64,000 bases of DNA from Siphonodentalium dalli (GCA_032622095.1 CP136066.1:172301164-172365163), one strand, 5' to 3'. Counted from the first letter of the stretch, positions 22,576 to 34,135 are shown. The notes: generated from the sequence alone by a model not told the origin. Translations and numbers: made by a program.

Positions 22576-23005
22576 ATTTTCGCTTCTGACTCAAGTCTGG
22601 AACAGAATGAATATGGCATACTTAAATATGTATTCGGAGTTATTAATATCGTGGAACTATTTTTGATTTTGATAAACACCATAATGCATAAAAATGCATT
22701 CAAGCTGGGGAATTAATCAGTCAAGTATAGAATTAATTTTATTTAAAGAGACACTTGAGGGACAATTAAATTGACAGAAATAATTTTGTATTTGAATAAC
22801 CTGATTCTAGTAGAACTTGTTCAGCGACACAAAGCTACTTCCTTCGTCAAAAATTCATCGGCCATCCTTGATATCTTCATTCAGGGGCAGGATGAGGACA
22901 ATCAACCATGGTTATGCTGCTCCTGTACAACACATCGCAAATACATGTCCATAAATTGTGCTGTCATATATTATTTGTCTAATATCGCTTCAATGTGGAA
23001 TCTGG
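22576..23005. other. Unassigned stretch
   Basis: Contains a short ATGCATAAAAATGCAT palindrome near 22684 and otherwise nothing recognisable. Confidence 0.4.
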
Positions 23006-23471
23006 TTAACCCTTTACCCAACAAAACGGCCAAAAACGCCCAAATAAAGCTTCAACAGCCTAAAATATCTTCGGTCTGTCTCAATAACAACATACAAATA
23101 TGGATATCATTGGAACCGGTTCATTGACCACATTGTGATGGTTACAGTTATGCCCTGTGCCAATGCATTCTCTTATATATGCGAGTCGACCATAGGTCGC
23201 CTCGCATATATAAGAGAATGTATTGGCCTAAAAAAAAAAAATTTTTAACACTTTATACCATTTTTTCTTACATTCTTTAACAATTTTCTAATTTTTTCTT
23301 ACATTTTTTAACAATTTTTATAATATTTGTCTACATCCTTTTGACAATTTTATTATTTTTAATATGTGTTAAGCCAATGCATTCTCTTATATATGCGAGG
23401 CGACCTATGGTCGACTCGCATGTATAAGAGAATGCATTGGCACAGGGCCGTTATGTTGGGTAAAGGGTTAA
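23006..23471. mobile_element. Hairpin MITE, family A (TTAACCCTTTACCCAAC ends)
   Basis: TTAA lies at both ends, followed by CCCTTTACCCAACAAAACGG, and the right end is the inverse. Two core hairpins (23159-23227 and 23373-23441) are reverse complements of each other and flank an AT-rich spacer with TTTCTTACATTCTTTAAC units. TTAA plus a CCC start is piggyBac-like. Confidence 0.85.
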
Positions 23472-24459
23472 TCTGATAAGGCTACTATTGAGAATTAATA
23501 TAGTCTCAAATGTTGTTTATTATTGAAAAATATTGGGCCATTTTCAAAATTCGACACACAGTAAACACACATGGAGATCAGCGATGTATGTTTCATTATA
23601 AATACATAAGACCTACATGCGAGTATCCCGCTATATATGTTCCGGAATCTAGTTATGTTTAGACTATCGAAAGCGTAGATCACTAGATTGACGTTTGAGG
23701 TATGAGATCAGGATTCGCCCTCAAGGCATATGATCCTGATTCCCCATGGTGTGGTTTGACCCATTACAGTTTCAAATTAATTGCTGTCCTGAAACGAAAC
23801 CAGAGGCGTGATATGGCAATATCATTTATAATGGACCAGTGACATATATGTGACTTTGAATATCGGCCAACTCTGGTTATATTGCGCTGGATGCCAAACG
23901 AATCCCATGTAAAAATGACGTCGTCGTCTGATCTCTTCTGACCGATTTATGGTCCAGGGTCAGGATCAGCGACATCTATCGGCTGTCGAGTTAGCTCATA
24001 ATGAGATGGCTTAACCAAACAAGATTCGTGATTATAATAGCGGATTTACTACAACTGGTGCCAGAATATTCCAGTTAATAGCCAGGTTCGGATTGCATAC
24101 CGTTTTAGCTCCATGTGGGGTTTTAAATCGAAATTAAAAACCGCATTGTTGCCCTTTGTCACACGCGTCGACGCCCCTGTGTTAGTCTAATGTATGAAAT
24201 ATCGTGACCGAATTAATTCGCCCATGTATTCTTATGAAAATTACTCTTAATCTTATCAGGTTTAGATTCGGTTTCCTGACTTACTCAATACTAGGACATG
24301 GTTTATGTTACAAATCAAACATGCTTTGCATCCACATTCATATTCATGATATCCGGAATCGTATGCGGCCTGGGTTTATAAATCGGATTTGTGTAATTAT
24401 ATTACAACAGATTTCCGGCGTCTAACTTTAACACTTTCATGACGGGAGCTGGTGCAACA

Positions 24460-24716
24460 TTAACCCTTTGAGTGCCAGGTCGATTTTTGTATCAACCCAT
24501 ATACCCTGTGCCAATGCATTCTCTTATATATGCGAGTCGACCATAGGTCGCCTCGCATATATAAGAGAATGCATTGGCCTAACAATTTTTATTTTTATTT
24601 TTATTTATTTTTTTACAATTTTTTACAATTTTAATAATTTATTCTTATATTCTTTAACAGACTTATTTTGTAGGTTTAGGGCCGATGAGATCGGCCCCTG
24701 GCACTCAAAGGGTTAA
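24460..24716. mobile_element. Hairpin MITE, family B (TTAACCCTTTGAGTGCC ends)
   Basis: TTAA flanks both sides, followed by CCCTTTGAGTGCCAGG and, at the right, CCTGGCACTCAAAGGG. There is one core hairpin at 24510-24578, an AT-rich spacer, and a GGGCCGATGAGATCGGCCC palindrome next to the right end. It is inserted into a family C element; the empty site is visible at 21246-21508. Confidence 0.85.
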
Positions 24717-24820
24717 AGAATATGTGACAGTGCAGCATTCTCTTATATATGCGAGTCTTGCATATATGATAATTCACTGGCTTACAGTGTCAACGTAAAT
24801 ATCTTAGTCTATACCACATC

Positions 24821-24955
24821 CTGGTGCGCTATAACATCCACTCTGTAGAAACGCTACTTTTCGGTGACCCTTTACTGTCGTATAAAGAAAATGGTGAAAT
24901 TCTCAAGGCGGTTCTTGCGTACATTCAAGATTTGCTCGGAACTGATAAGCAATGA
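24821..24955 (+). pseudogene. LINE ORF2 C-terminal fragment
   Basis: The frame reads LVRYNIHSVETLLFGDPLL, then SYKENGEILKAVLAYIQDLL and ends GTDKQ at TGA (24953-24955). The pattern of LL.G...L....N..I...V..FI at the very end is typical of several invertebrate LINE ORF2 proteins, after the polymerase and linker. Upstream the frame runs into a MITE, so the protein is 5'-truncated rather than merely decayed. It has no start codon of its own and cannot be functional. Confidence 0.6.
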
Positions 24956-25304
24956 TTGGTTTTGTGTCTCTCACCGTCTTTTTGTTCTCAAAACATGTAT
25001 ATGTTATATCCTGTTTGCAAGTCAATGATTTCAATTCGATTGTTTCAATATTTTAGTCTGCTCGTTGCTGTAATAATGGTGTTTTCTTACTTGGGATCAG
25101 TGACTGTCATACCACAACAATGACTTCACGTTACTACCGAACTCCGATATATGTACCAATTCACCAATACATCCCGAATTCATTCCGAATTCATCTTTCT
25201 GTTCTTTTATATATATTGTAATCGTGCCTATATATGTGTATTATATTTATTCAATATGTGTTTGCTTGTCATAAATGTGTATTATTGTTCTAGTGTTTTG
25301 TATT

Positions 25305-25353
25305 GGGGAGAGGAGGGGAACTCTACGTATTTAGCGCTTGTCCTCCAATCCCC
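25305..25353 (+). repeat. LINE 3' UTR stem-loop, copy B
   Basis: GGGGA (25305-25309) pairs with TCCCC (25349-25353), and GGAGG (25312-25316) with CCTCC (25342-25346), separated by a GA/AA internal loop. The layout is the same as at 9354-9395, where the inner helix is GGGG/CCCC. Confidence 0.65.
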
Positions 25354-25757
25354 TTTGCGTTAATATGTACCTTGTATGTATGAGCAAATAAATATGTTTA
25401 AACCAACGTAACTATCGTTATACCAACTCATTCTCTTATATTTGCGAGGGAATTCTCGCATATATCAGAAAATGCACCAGCTTCGCCTTCTCTATTAATA
25501 TAAGGAAAGTGAACTCAAAAGTACGATATTTTCACATTCTCATAATGTTAAATTACTGCGAATCCAGGTTTAAAACAAGTGGTTTAAACTCGAGGTGACG
25601 AATCTGGTATATATAATATTCACTGATTTAGGACCATTTTGTGATAAAAGAAACAATGTTCATTAGTTGTTATAGATTTCATCCTACATTACAGCAGTAT
25701 GGGCTGTCATATATTGTTGTAATGTATGCGGACTTTAATGACTGCAACATTAGGATT

Positions 25758-25780
25758 TGCCAGCGTGTGAACGCACCATT
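25758..25780 (-). mobile_element. Lone end of the Harbinger-like MITE
   Basis: GCCAGCGTGTGAACGCACC followed by ATTA matches the right terminus of the 12.2-kb element. The rest of the copy is not visible. Confidence 0.45.
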
Positions 25781-26537
25781 AAACTTGATTTTGACGATTT
25801 AACCACCAGCTCTTCCAATCTTGAATGTATATATACTTGCATCCATGGCTATCAGTCATACCTGTTTACAATTACTGCCGCCACGTGTGTGCCGGTAGAA
25901 TATGCCTACGGTCCCACTGCGAGGGGAAAGAATCCCCTAATGTGCTACCCAGCTTGATATGGGGTACATCTCGTGATGTGTGGTGTAGTAGTCCAGGAGT
26001 ACTAGGGTGGCCGTATCACGTGAGGCATCGACATGCGGATACGATTTAATAAGTATCCCCTTTGGACCTACATCTCTTCAATACGGGCGATGGAGATGAT
26101 CCTGCTCAATCAGTCGACTAGTCACGCCTCTCTACGGTGTTTCAGATTGCATTTCTGTCATGTGTTGTATGTTTTTCCTGATGACTACTAGTAGTTGTGT
26201 TTGGTTTGTCATGTGTGTTGTTTCTTTCGTGTCATGTCATGCATTTCTTCTTCATAACCGTTAATTGTTTCAATCTTGTAATGCTCACGCCTGTCTCATT
26301 GTGGGGAGGTACCAAGAAGCTGCTATGCATATATGCAATGGGTAAACGTGTTACCGCTCAGCAATGTTTCAGTATTTGACCGAACACAAGTCGAAGAGTA
26401 GTCCGATGCCGGTGTGCTTTTCATATGGCAACTCAAAACAGACAAAAACTTAATAATGATAACTCGCTAAGTTCCACTGATGCTGAGGTCTATCCTCTGT
26501 ACTTGGTTCTTGGTTTTGATCCGATTGCCAAGAGACC
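25781..26537. other. Unassigned stretch
   Basis: Less AT-rich than its surroundings with several 60-75 codon open frames, none with recognisable motifs. It may be a decayed retroelement 5' region, given the ORF1-like fragment that follows. Confidence 0.35.
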
Positions 26538-26675
26538 TTCAGTATTGTCATTGATAAAAAGCTACAAAGAATAGCCGGACAATTAAAATATGTCAAACCA
26601 ATCAGGAATGGAACATTAAGTGTCTTCTTGTTCAATGTTCAAGACAAATTCAATCTGACGCTATTATGGAATTAA
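26538..26675 (+). pseudogene. Possible non-LTR retrotransposon ORF1 fragment
   Basis: The frame reads FSIVIDKKLQRIAGQLKYVK, then PIRNGTLSVFLFNVQDKF, ending at TAA. It resembles the block found at the start of many arthropod and mollusc LINE ORF1 proteins: I.K.L..IAG..K.VK.LR.G.LLVE followed by the end of an RRM-like fold. Only about 45 residues are visible, with VFLF in place of the usual LLVE. No CCHC knuckles follow. The call is from remembered motif shape and could be wrong. Confidence 0.4.
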
Positions 26676-27854
26676 CATATATTGCGCGCCAACACCAGTC
26701 TTTATTACTCCTTACAATACATTGATCGGTAACAGAGCGGTGTTGAGAACTCGCGATATATCTGATTCTTCTGAGTGAGATAATGAGATGCAGAAGTCCG
26801 TAGATTTTCAAATACAGTTAATGGACAAGCAGTTCCTTTGAATAGTTTTCAAAACTTCCATCAATGCGAACGTCCACCAGCATTGCAGGTTGTGTACATG
26901 AAGGTAGATTTAATTACGTATGTTCCAAATACGTTACGATGTGTTACCAGAGATAGTTTATAGGGAGATACGCAACTCCCATTCAGCTCTATGTAATTAA
27001 TTTGCACTCTTAGCGAGAGCGGCTGAGAGAGTCTCTATGTCAGGAGAGATGGCTTTCAATAGAAAACTAATAGGGAATAAACAATGTTTTATCACATAAT
27101 CTGTCATGTTTGCCCATTGTTTCACAGACAAACAAAATCACATACATGCTCATGCTAGTGGAAATGAAAACAAGTGATACTTACATGTATTTAATTTATA
27201 GATGACTAATTTTTAGCAGCTTTCTATCCTTGCGGTTCGTTTTTTTCTGTTTTAGTGTCGTGATGTTGGAATTTCAATGATAAATAGATCCGTGATTTTC
27301 TAATACCAACTGAATCACAACATTGGAAATTCACATCAACGGCACCATACATGGATGCTCTGGGTTACAATCAACTAAATATGTCCCATAGGCGACAGTG
27401 TTAGGGTTAAGCCATCCCGACGACACATTACCTTATTGAGTCAAACTTTAAATATTTTTGCGTGTAGAACTCCACGTCGGACATAAGTTGTCAAAAAAGA
27501 AATGGTGCCTCACCATGCTTATTCCTGGAAATAAATTGGCATTTGCACAAATACCCCCTTTTGTGCACAAAATTTCAATATAGAAAAATACCATACCCCC
27601 ACCCCCTACCAAATTTGGCGACCAATGTAGCCGCTTGACGAACAATCCCACACAAATGACCGAGGAATTAACATAGCCTATGAATTTCTTTTTTCTTTCA
27701 CATTAAATAACCGAAGATATAATATTATACACCATTCAGCTGCCGGTATTTTTTATGCTGACTCGAGTTTCCCTACACAAATGCCAAGGGGCATAATTTC
27801 AAGTATTTAGTTGCTTATAACCTCTGAGCATTGCATGTATCTTGCCAAGGTACA
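26676..27854. other. Unassigned stretch
   Basis: AT-rich, no recognisable protein or repeat. It could include the decayed 3' flank of the P-like transposon that follows on the minus strand. Confidence 0.4.
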
Positions 27855-28314
27855 TTACATATCTACACAATTGCAGCTTGTGTGGTGTTCAGTTGCTTTA
27901 AAGATGCAGTATCCTGCAATGTACATTAATGCATTAGATATCGGCAATGATGCCACAGTATCACTGATACATGTGACAATATGTGCTGGAGTGTCTTGGG
28001 GTACTTGAAAATCCAAATAATTTGGTTGGCTTGATTGTTTGTTACAGATATTTCCGATGGTAACTAAAATCTTGTCAGCATCATCGATGCAATTTGAAAT
28101 TTTTGGCCTCTGGATTGTCACGGAATCCACCCGAAGATCTGATATCTGAAAACAAGTTCTCTAGACAATCCTGATTTAGTCTGTTAGTAAGGAGGTATTT
28201 AAGTCCCTCTTCAGATAGTTGCTTCCAAAGTTCCAACAGACAAGCGATGGAAACTATCCATCCATTTAGGTAGTGTAGCTCCTTCTTGTTTCCAATTAGT
28301 CTCATTTTCTCCAT
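27855..28314 (-). pseudogene. P-element/THAP9-like transposase, C-terminal relic
   Basis: On the minus strand the first frame (28314 to 28081) reads WIVSIACLLELWKQL, then YLLTNRLNQDCLENLFSDIR, then SSGGFRDNPEAKNFKLHR before a stop. A second frame (28130 to 27855), shifted by one register, carries NALMYIAGYCIFKA and ends at CNCVDM. LT.RLNQD.LENLF..IR..GG...NP is the hallmark of the P-element transposase C-terminal catalytic region, and AL.YIAGY follows it in THAP9-like proteins. The frameshift near 28090 and the missing N-terminal two thirds mark a pseudogene. An HCTAINCANARWKND peptide at about 28580-28650 on the same strand could be a THAP zinc-finger start, but this is weak. No TIRs were identified. 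Confidence 0.75.
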
Positions 28315-29598
28315 TTTTAAATATAGTAAATTTCTTCAGTTATGAACATACCAGTATATATAATACAACCGTTTTGTGTATATGTAAATTATAATGGTCT
28401 ATGTACATGTGTACATTGAAATATTTCTCCCATTACTAGTATATTGCTACATATGGCAAAAAATGCATGTATAAGGTCAAACTTGGAATTTGAAAATTAG
28501 TTCTGACAGTTCTCGCATAGTCTATTTTATAGTTGTTGTGTAAATTATCTATGTAGTTGTGAACTATCAAATAAATAACATCTTGCTTGTCATTCTTCCA
28601 TCTGGCATTGGCACAATTGATAGCTGTGCAATGTGTTTTGGACGTTTTGGTGCTTTTTTCAGGAAAGTTGTTCGGTATCCATTTGGAATCTTACTTTCTA
28701 TACACAGGTACTGAGTGTAGATTATATTATATAATCAGCCTTTATATACATTATGTACCCCACAATTCTGGCCATGGATTTCCTCTATATGGGAGGCATT
28801 TAAAAAATTCCCCTATAGTTTCTCAGATATATCACATACGAAAAACAGATAAATGAGACCTTTCTTGTGTTTAGGAAGTAATATATTCACAGTCAGTGGC
28901 ATATATATGCCACCATAGTTGATATGTTTGCTTACAACCCACACATATTTTCCACCAATTCCGGTCATAAGTCTTATGTTATCGGCATTATTCACCAGGG
29001 CCACACACAGTTTTAATTATCTGAACTGATAAGAACACAGTGCTATGTTTCCTCAATGTTATAAAAGTGAAATTATATCATTCCTGCTGTTAATTGAAAC
29101 TTAATAATCATTTTAATAATGTAGGTAATAGTTTTCCAATGCAATTTCATTAGAGACCCAGTGCATCAACCCTCTCAGACATCAGCTGAGGTAATTACAG
29201 GTTTATCGCAGAGTGTAGAATCTCTCTTTAAACTATCTCTGGTGTTACTGTCAGGGGTATGGTCATGGTCAGGAACATTGTAAAAGCAAACAAACCATAC
29301 CTGCAGATGACCATAAGGATTACATATAACCAAAACAAAGTTATAACTCTAACGGTTCATGCTGCAATGGATCGTTCATGTCCCATAAAGGTGTAAGGAC
29401 GAGCAACATCAATCCTATTTTGATGCAAAGAAAATAGATAGTCCTAGACCATCAATTCAATCAATCACATACTCTGCAGATGTTTCTACAAAGCAGTGTA
29501 TTGATGCCGACATTCATACAGACAAAAGTCAGACCAACATCATCCGTATATCACAAGCAACATAATTTGACCAGACCGATATCGCTGAATTCCTGAAT
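28315..29598. other. Unassigned stretch upstream of the P-like relic
   Basis: AT-rich. Apart from the weak C-x4-C peptide near 28600 on the minus strand, nothing is recognisable. Confidence 0.35.
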
Positions 29599-29902
29599 CT
29601 GTGGCCTCACAGGCCATGGAAACATATACCGACGTGCAACAGTTGTTCCAAACAATTCCACTCAAATTAAGCCAGTTACTACAACACATATGCATGTTGA
29701 TCCTGTTTCTTCAACAACAAAAATTACTAAAATCACTCAAAGTGTCCAATCTCAGAAAGAGAGGTTCATGTTTGAACATTCAAAGTTTGACCAGATGCTT
29801 GATGAGATACGATTGACTCTAAAAGACTCCAAACAGTATTTGTGGATTGAAGATGTTGCTTGCATGAAATATAACATTTTGTCTCGCCCACCAAACCGCT
29901 AG
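29599..29902 (+). other. Unidentified open frame of about 100 codons
   Basis: Open from just after a stop to TAG at 29900-29902. It reads a Thr/Ser/Val-rich first half and a charged, helical second half containing KERFMFEHSKFDQMLDEIR and a W near the end. I do not recognise it. It has no clear start context and may be a piece of a retroelement gag-like ORF or chance. Confidence 0.2.
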
Positions 29903-30244
29903 CTTGACGCATTGTTAAAGGTTCATGCGCGATTCATCAAATATTATAAATACATTGTCAATGGAAAATCTTATGTTAGAAACTACTTTACGTATTTCGA
30001 TGTGCAGCCTTGGTAATCTAATAGTATATACTTGCTATTAATTATGTATTCCTGTACTACTTTTTATGCGTTTTATATTATTCTTCCACCCTAGTCAGTT
30101 CTTGAATTTATATTCCTGACTCCAAGCGGAAACATTTCCTCTCGGGTGGTGTAATTTGTACATAACTCATTGTTTTAATCTAAACCGCTGTCTGATGTAT
30201 ATACACGGTTTCTTCGCTACGATCGTTCTTTATACCTGATTATG
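29903..30244. other. Unassigned stretch
   Basis: No structure seen. It may be the body of the retroposon whose tail follows. Confidence 0.35.
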
Positions 30245-30315
30245 TTCTTGGTCGTGATATGGCCTGGTGGTTAAAAAGACGTTAAACCCTCAATCAATCA
30301 ACCAATTAATCAATT
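30245..30315 (+). repeat. Retroposon 3' tail with (AATC)n
   Basis: CGTGATATGGCCTGGTGG, then AAGACGTTAAACCCTC, then AATCAATCAACCAATTAATC. The GACGTTAAACCCTCAATCAATC type of ending is widespread in molluscan retroposons. The body cannot be delimited. Confidence 0.55.
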
Positions 30316-31001
30316 GCTGCCAAGTTCTAACCTTTATTCAACATAACACGGTAGACCAAATGTTATTTACAAAGTTTTTTTTTCACATCGAACGTGATTT
30401 GGTGCAGCTTGACATCATGGTCTGGGTATTTTTGCTGTCTCGTGTGTAATTATTATTTGATGCCATATTGGGGAAAGCAAAACGCCAACACTATCATGCC
30501 GAACTGATGCAATGTTCCAACCTGAAATATCAAAGCAAGCTCATTGAGATGATTTTCATATCCACAAAGGCAGCTCTTAATTCGTGTGTCTTAAGAACCA
30601 TGGCAGGGGATCCACTTTTGCTAGCAATTCACTCATACAGTATTCATCATATTTTGCATATATACACTGCTGAAAGGAGACATCGAGCAATATAAATCAT
30701 TCACATAACAAAGTAACCAGAAACGTCTGAAAATTGTCATGTGGTCCAAACAAGTTACCCAATTTCATGGTAAATATTGGTGTCCGCAGATCGATTATTA
30801 AAATTGAAATCAATACAAATTATATCAATAAATTACAAAAGAATCGGATATGGAAGCAGTACACTCATTCCGAGTGTGTGGGGTCGACGAAGATTCAAAC
30901 ACAAACGTTCTTACAGATGGACAGTCAAAGAAAATATGCGATATTGATTCATATTTGCAACGTTACATATGAGACATAGACCGTCTGACCGAACACAATT
31001 G
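30316..31001. other. Unassigned stretch
   Basis: Several short frames, none with recognisable motifs. Confidence 0.35.
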
Positions 31002-31182
31002 TTATTTGTGGTTGTGTAAATATTATTTGTGGTGTAAATTTTATTTGTGGTTGTGTAAATGTTATTTGTGGTTGTGTAAATGTTATTTGTGGTTGTGTAA
31101 ATGTTATTTGTGGTTGTGTAAATATTATTTGTGGTGTAAATTTTATTTGTGGTTGTGTAAATGTTATTTGTGGTTGTGTATC
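31002..31182. repeat. 20-bp minisatellite with higher-order pattern
   Basis: Units of TTATTTGTGGTTGTGTAAAT, with a shortened variant TTATTTGTGGTGTAAAT recurring as part of a larger three-unit block. Long open frames on both strands here (FTQPQI and CYLWLCK repeats) are artefacts. Confidence 0.9.
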
Positions 31183-31442
31183 TCTTCCCTGATCGTTCTG
31201 CATTGAATCGGAGTTTAAACTGTTAAATCCGAGCGTATGTCACTACAGGAAATATTTATATTCTTAATGCATTTCCGCGAACTGGGACAGGCACAATTAC
31301 TATTTTGAAACATTATATTTAGGATTGGAAGTATATTTTTAAAACACATTTAAGTGAAATATGTGGAACATATGAGTTATGTTTCACCTGCATGTGTTTG
31401 GGTGAATAATCATGCACACATATCTTTGAAAAGAGTAGCACA

Positions 31443-31780
31443 TCAGCCTGTTCTCCCGAAAACCCACACATTATCTATTATAATATAACTTGTTTAGGTA
31501 GATAATGTGCAGAGGAATCGCCTCATTTTGAGTCGATAATGTGCTGAAAATAAGTTTCAGTTACATTATCGTCTCACAATTAGGCGATTCTAAGCATATT
31601 ATGGGAGGACAATGACACGAATAAGCCAACTCAGGTGTACGCTAATTAACATGTGTTTTCAATGTGGCCCGCGCCATAAAACGAGTCTATTATCTGCTTA
31701 TTTCAGAATCAAATAATCACATTATGTACCTATTTCATATTGTAGGTAGATTATGTGCGTATTTGCGCGAGGATATGCTG
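31443..31780 (+). repeat. Dispersed repeat with CACATTATC motifs, copy 1
   Basis: Starts CAGCCTGTTCTCCCGAAAAC, ends near GCGAGGATATGCTG, and matches 33283-33630. It carries at least five alternating-orientation copies of CACATTATC / GATAATGTGC. The ends are partly inverted (CACATTATCT on the left, AGATTATGTGC on the right), suggesting a MITE. Confidence 0.7.
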
Positions 31781-32309
31781 AGAACATAAATGATATTGTT
31801 GCTGTTGTTTCTGCTGGAAATGTTGCCGAGATATATAGAACATCTTTAATCGTTTAGCCCAGATCACGCTCTATGTAATGTACAATATATATATATGTTT
31901 CGCATAGTGCATACTTTACTGACTTCTTTATATATTTATCCAGGTATTTACGAATCCGTGTACAATGTATAAAGGTAATTTGTTTGATGAACACTAGTAA
32001 ACACGAAGCTAATATCTACCAAGTGACAGTGGTATACTAGGTCGGTCTTGCACCGCGTGACTGGATAGGACGTTCCTTCATGTTGGAGGTGTAGAATTGA
32101 AACAAATACATATCTCAGTTATATTCACAGTAGCGCTTAAGTTGCGGACATACCTTCAATACGCTTGAATGGAACTTTTATTCTCACAATTAGTAAACAT
32201 GAATATAAACTTTATCGGCATTGTTTATATAATTGTTACCACAAGCCCCAATGATTATATACAAAACATTTATAGGGGTTCATGGTGAGGTATATAATTG
32301 TATTCAGTC
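31781..32309. other. Unassigned stretch
   Basis: A short (TA)n at 31887-31898 and nothing else recognisable. Confidence 0.4.
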
Positions 32310-32728
32310 TTAACCCTTTACCCAACAGAACGGCCCTGTGCCAATGCATTCTCTTATATATGCGAGTCGACCATAGGTCGCCTCGCATATATAAGAGAAT
32401 GCATTGGCTTAACATATTAAAAATGATAAAATTGTCAAAGAATGTAGAAAAAATTACAAAATTATTAAAGAATGTAAGAAAAAATGGTAAAAAAGATTTT
32501 TTTTAGGCCAATGCATTCTCTTATATATGCGAGGCGACCTATGGTCGACTCGCATATATAAGAGAATGCATTGGCACAGGGCATAACTGTAACCATCACA
32601 ATGTGGTCAATGAACCGGTTCCAATGATATCCGTATTTGTATGATGTTATTGAGACAGACCGAAGATATTTTAGGCTGTTGAAGCTTTATTTGGGCGTTT
32701 TTGGCCGCTTTGTTGGGTAAAGGGTTAA
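32310..32728. mobile_element. Hairpin MITE, family A, reversed copy
   Basis: TTAA at both ends with CCCTTTACCCAACAGAACGG and its inverse. Core hairpins lie at 32340-32408 and 32507-32575, with an AT-rich spacer. The long segment with CGAAGATATTTTAGGCTGTT lies on the right here but on the left in the 23.0-kb copy. Confidence 0.85.
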
Positions 32729-33090
32729 TAACACATGCCTCGCGATGTTCGTTTATAATTCAGAATATAGTTTATCAATATAATCTAATCGGAAGCGGAT
32801 AACCGGAGCCAACTAGTCACTACTAAATCTATTTATTTTCTTCAGAAATATTTCTTCTTTATGGAATGATTATAAAAAATTTAAATACAATTTTGTTACA
32901 TTCATCGCACCCCATAAGTACAGGAGAAGTGTTTTCAAAACGATTGGAGGCACTCTATATATTCCCGGGACAGTTTTAATATCTTATGAATATTTAATCT
33001 TTTCAATTTGAACTTTATTAAACTAATAGATTTAGAAATTAATATAAAATCACTAGCACCGAACAATTAGAATAGAAATATTTTCGTTTA

Positions 33091-33091
<1 letters not shown>
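32729..33091. other. Unassigned stretch
   Basis: AT-rich, nothing recognised. Confidence 0.4.
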
Positions 33092-33126
<35 letters not shown>

Positions 33127-33140
33127 AGAGAGAGAGAAAA
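33092..33140. repeat. GA dinucleotide microsatellite
   Basis: (GA)n interrupted once by GGATGA. Confidence 0.95.
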
Positions 33141-33282
33141 AAGTTGGAGTGCCAGTGGCAGCACCCCTCACCATCTCGTAGTATTATATCAGTAAATGTT
33201 TTGTGTTATGTTTACAATACTACATGTACATATTATATATAAAATTGAATAAATAATAATAAAAAAAAACAAAACATTTATT

Positions 33283-33630
33283 CAGCCTGTTCTCCAGAAA
33301 ACCCGCACATTATCTGATTATAATAGAACTTAATTTAGGTCGATAATCGATAGTATTGCTTCATTTTGAGTCGATAATGTGCTGAAAATTAGAGCATTCT
33401 AGTCACATTATCGACTGATAATGAGGCGATTCTAAACGGACTTTGTGCGACAAGTAAGCCAACTCACCACTTCCCAGGTGTACGCTCTTTAATATGTGTT
33501 TTTACTGTGGCCACACCATAAAACTAAATAACGGATATGACATCAGTATCTGCTTATTTCAAAATAAAGTAATCACATTATGTACCTATTTCACATTATA
33601 GGTCGATTATGTGTGCGAGGATATGTTGCT
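33283..33630 (+). repeat. Dispersed repeat with CACATTATC motifs, copy 2
   Basis: Direct-orientation match to 31443-31780, 1.84 kb away, with indels such as an extra CACTTCCC block before AGGTGTACGCT. Confidence 0.7.
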
Positions 33631-34135
33631 GTATACATCTGCGCCAAACACCACAATTTCTGTGCAGGGACGTGTCAAGAGTGTCTCAGTTGATTCTAAT
33701 TGCTTTCAGCCCCTTGGTTGGAATTATTTCGACGACTGGGTCAATCTACGTGTCGGCTTCTGTTGAATCCTTAGAAATCAGGCCTTTGCTATTTCGTTCT
33801 CGCGTTTTGACGACGTGCTGTGTCAGCGCGGTGTACTGGGGAAACCTCACAGGGTAATAATTATTCCAGCTCAGACAGAACAGATCCCTGCATTGCACCT
33901 GAGTCTGCGCACTCGGGAACAATAACTGCAATATAATTGGTTCCTGTTTATTCGTTCCTGGTTAAGATTTCCTGCTAATTTTCTATGATGCTGGTGGGTC
34001 CCGCTGAATTAATATGATGTTGGTAGGCGCAAAATTATGCTGTAGAGAAAGTAATTCTGTTATTTTCGTGGTGTTTGGCTTGTTCGAGCGATTTGAGGAT
34101 AAAAGCCAGTGTTCAACGTCTAAGAACATATATAT
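33631..34135. other. Unassigned stretch
   Basis: Two TATGATG.TGGTGGG-like words near 33984 and 34013 suggest a small local duplication. No gene seen. Confidence 0.35.

Larger units (their letters stand above)
24817..25401 (+). mobile_element. 5'-truncated LINE
   Basis: Carries the last 44 codons of a reverse-transcriptase ORF and its 3' UTR, ending AATAAATATGTTTAAA. The flanks CAACGTAAATATCTTAGTC (24790) and CAACGTAACTATCG (25404) look like a diverged target-site duplication of about 20 bp. Insertion was into a family C hairpin MITE. Confidence 0.65.
24428..25490. mobile_element. Family C hairpin MITE broken by two nested insertions
   Basis: The left end TTAACACTTTCATGACGGG matches family C. 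Its GCAACATTAA site is interrupted by a family B MITE (24460-24716). The host resumes as AGAATATGTGACAGTG with half a core hairpin (24737-24770), is interrupted again by a truncated LINE (about 24817-25401), then resumes with the second hairpin (25430-25475). The right TIR is eroded. The layered order gives relative ages. Confidence 0.75.

Noticed and set aside
28560-28661. THAP zinc-finger exon on the minus strand
   Set aside because: HCTAINCANARWKND has the C-x4-C start, but the following FHxFP-type residues and the second Cys/His pair cannot be read, so it is only mentioned under the transposase relic.
30949-31206. Repetitive open frames on both strands (FTQPQI and CYLWLCK repeats)
   Set aside because: They coincide exactly with the 20-bp minisatellite and exist on both strands, as expected for a period with few stop codons.
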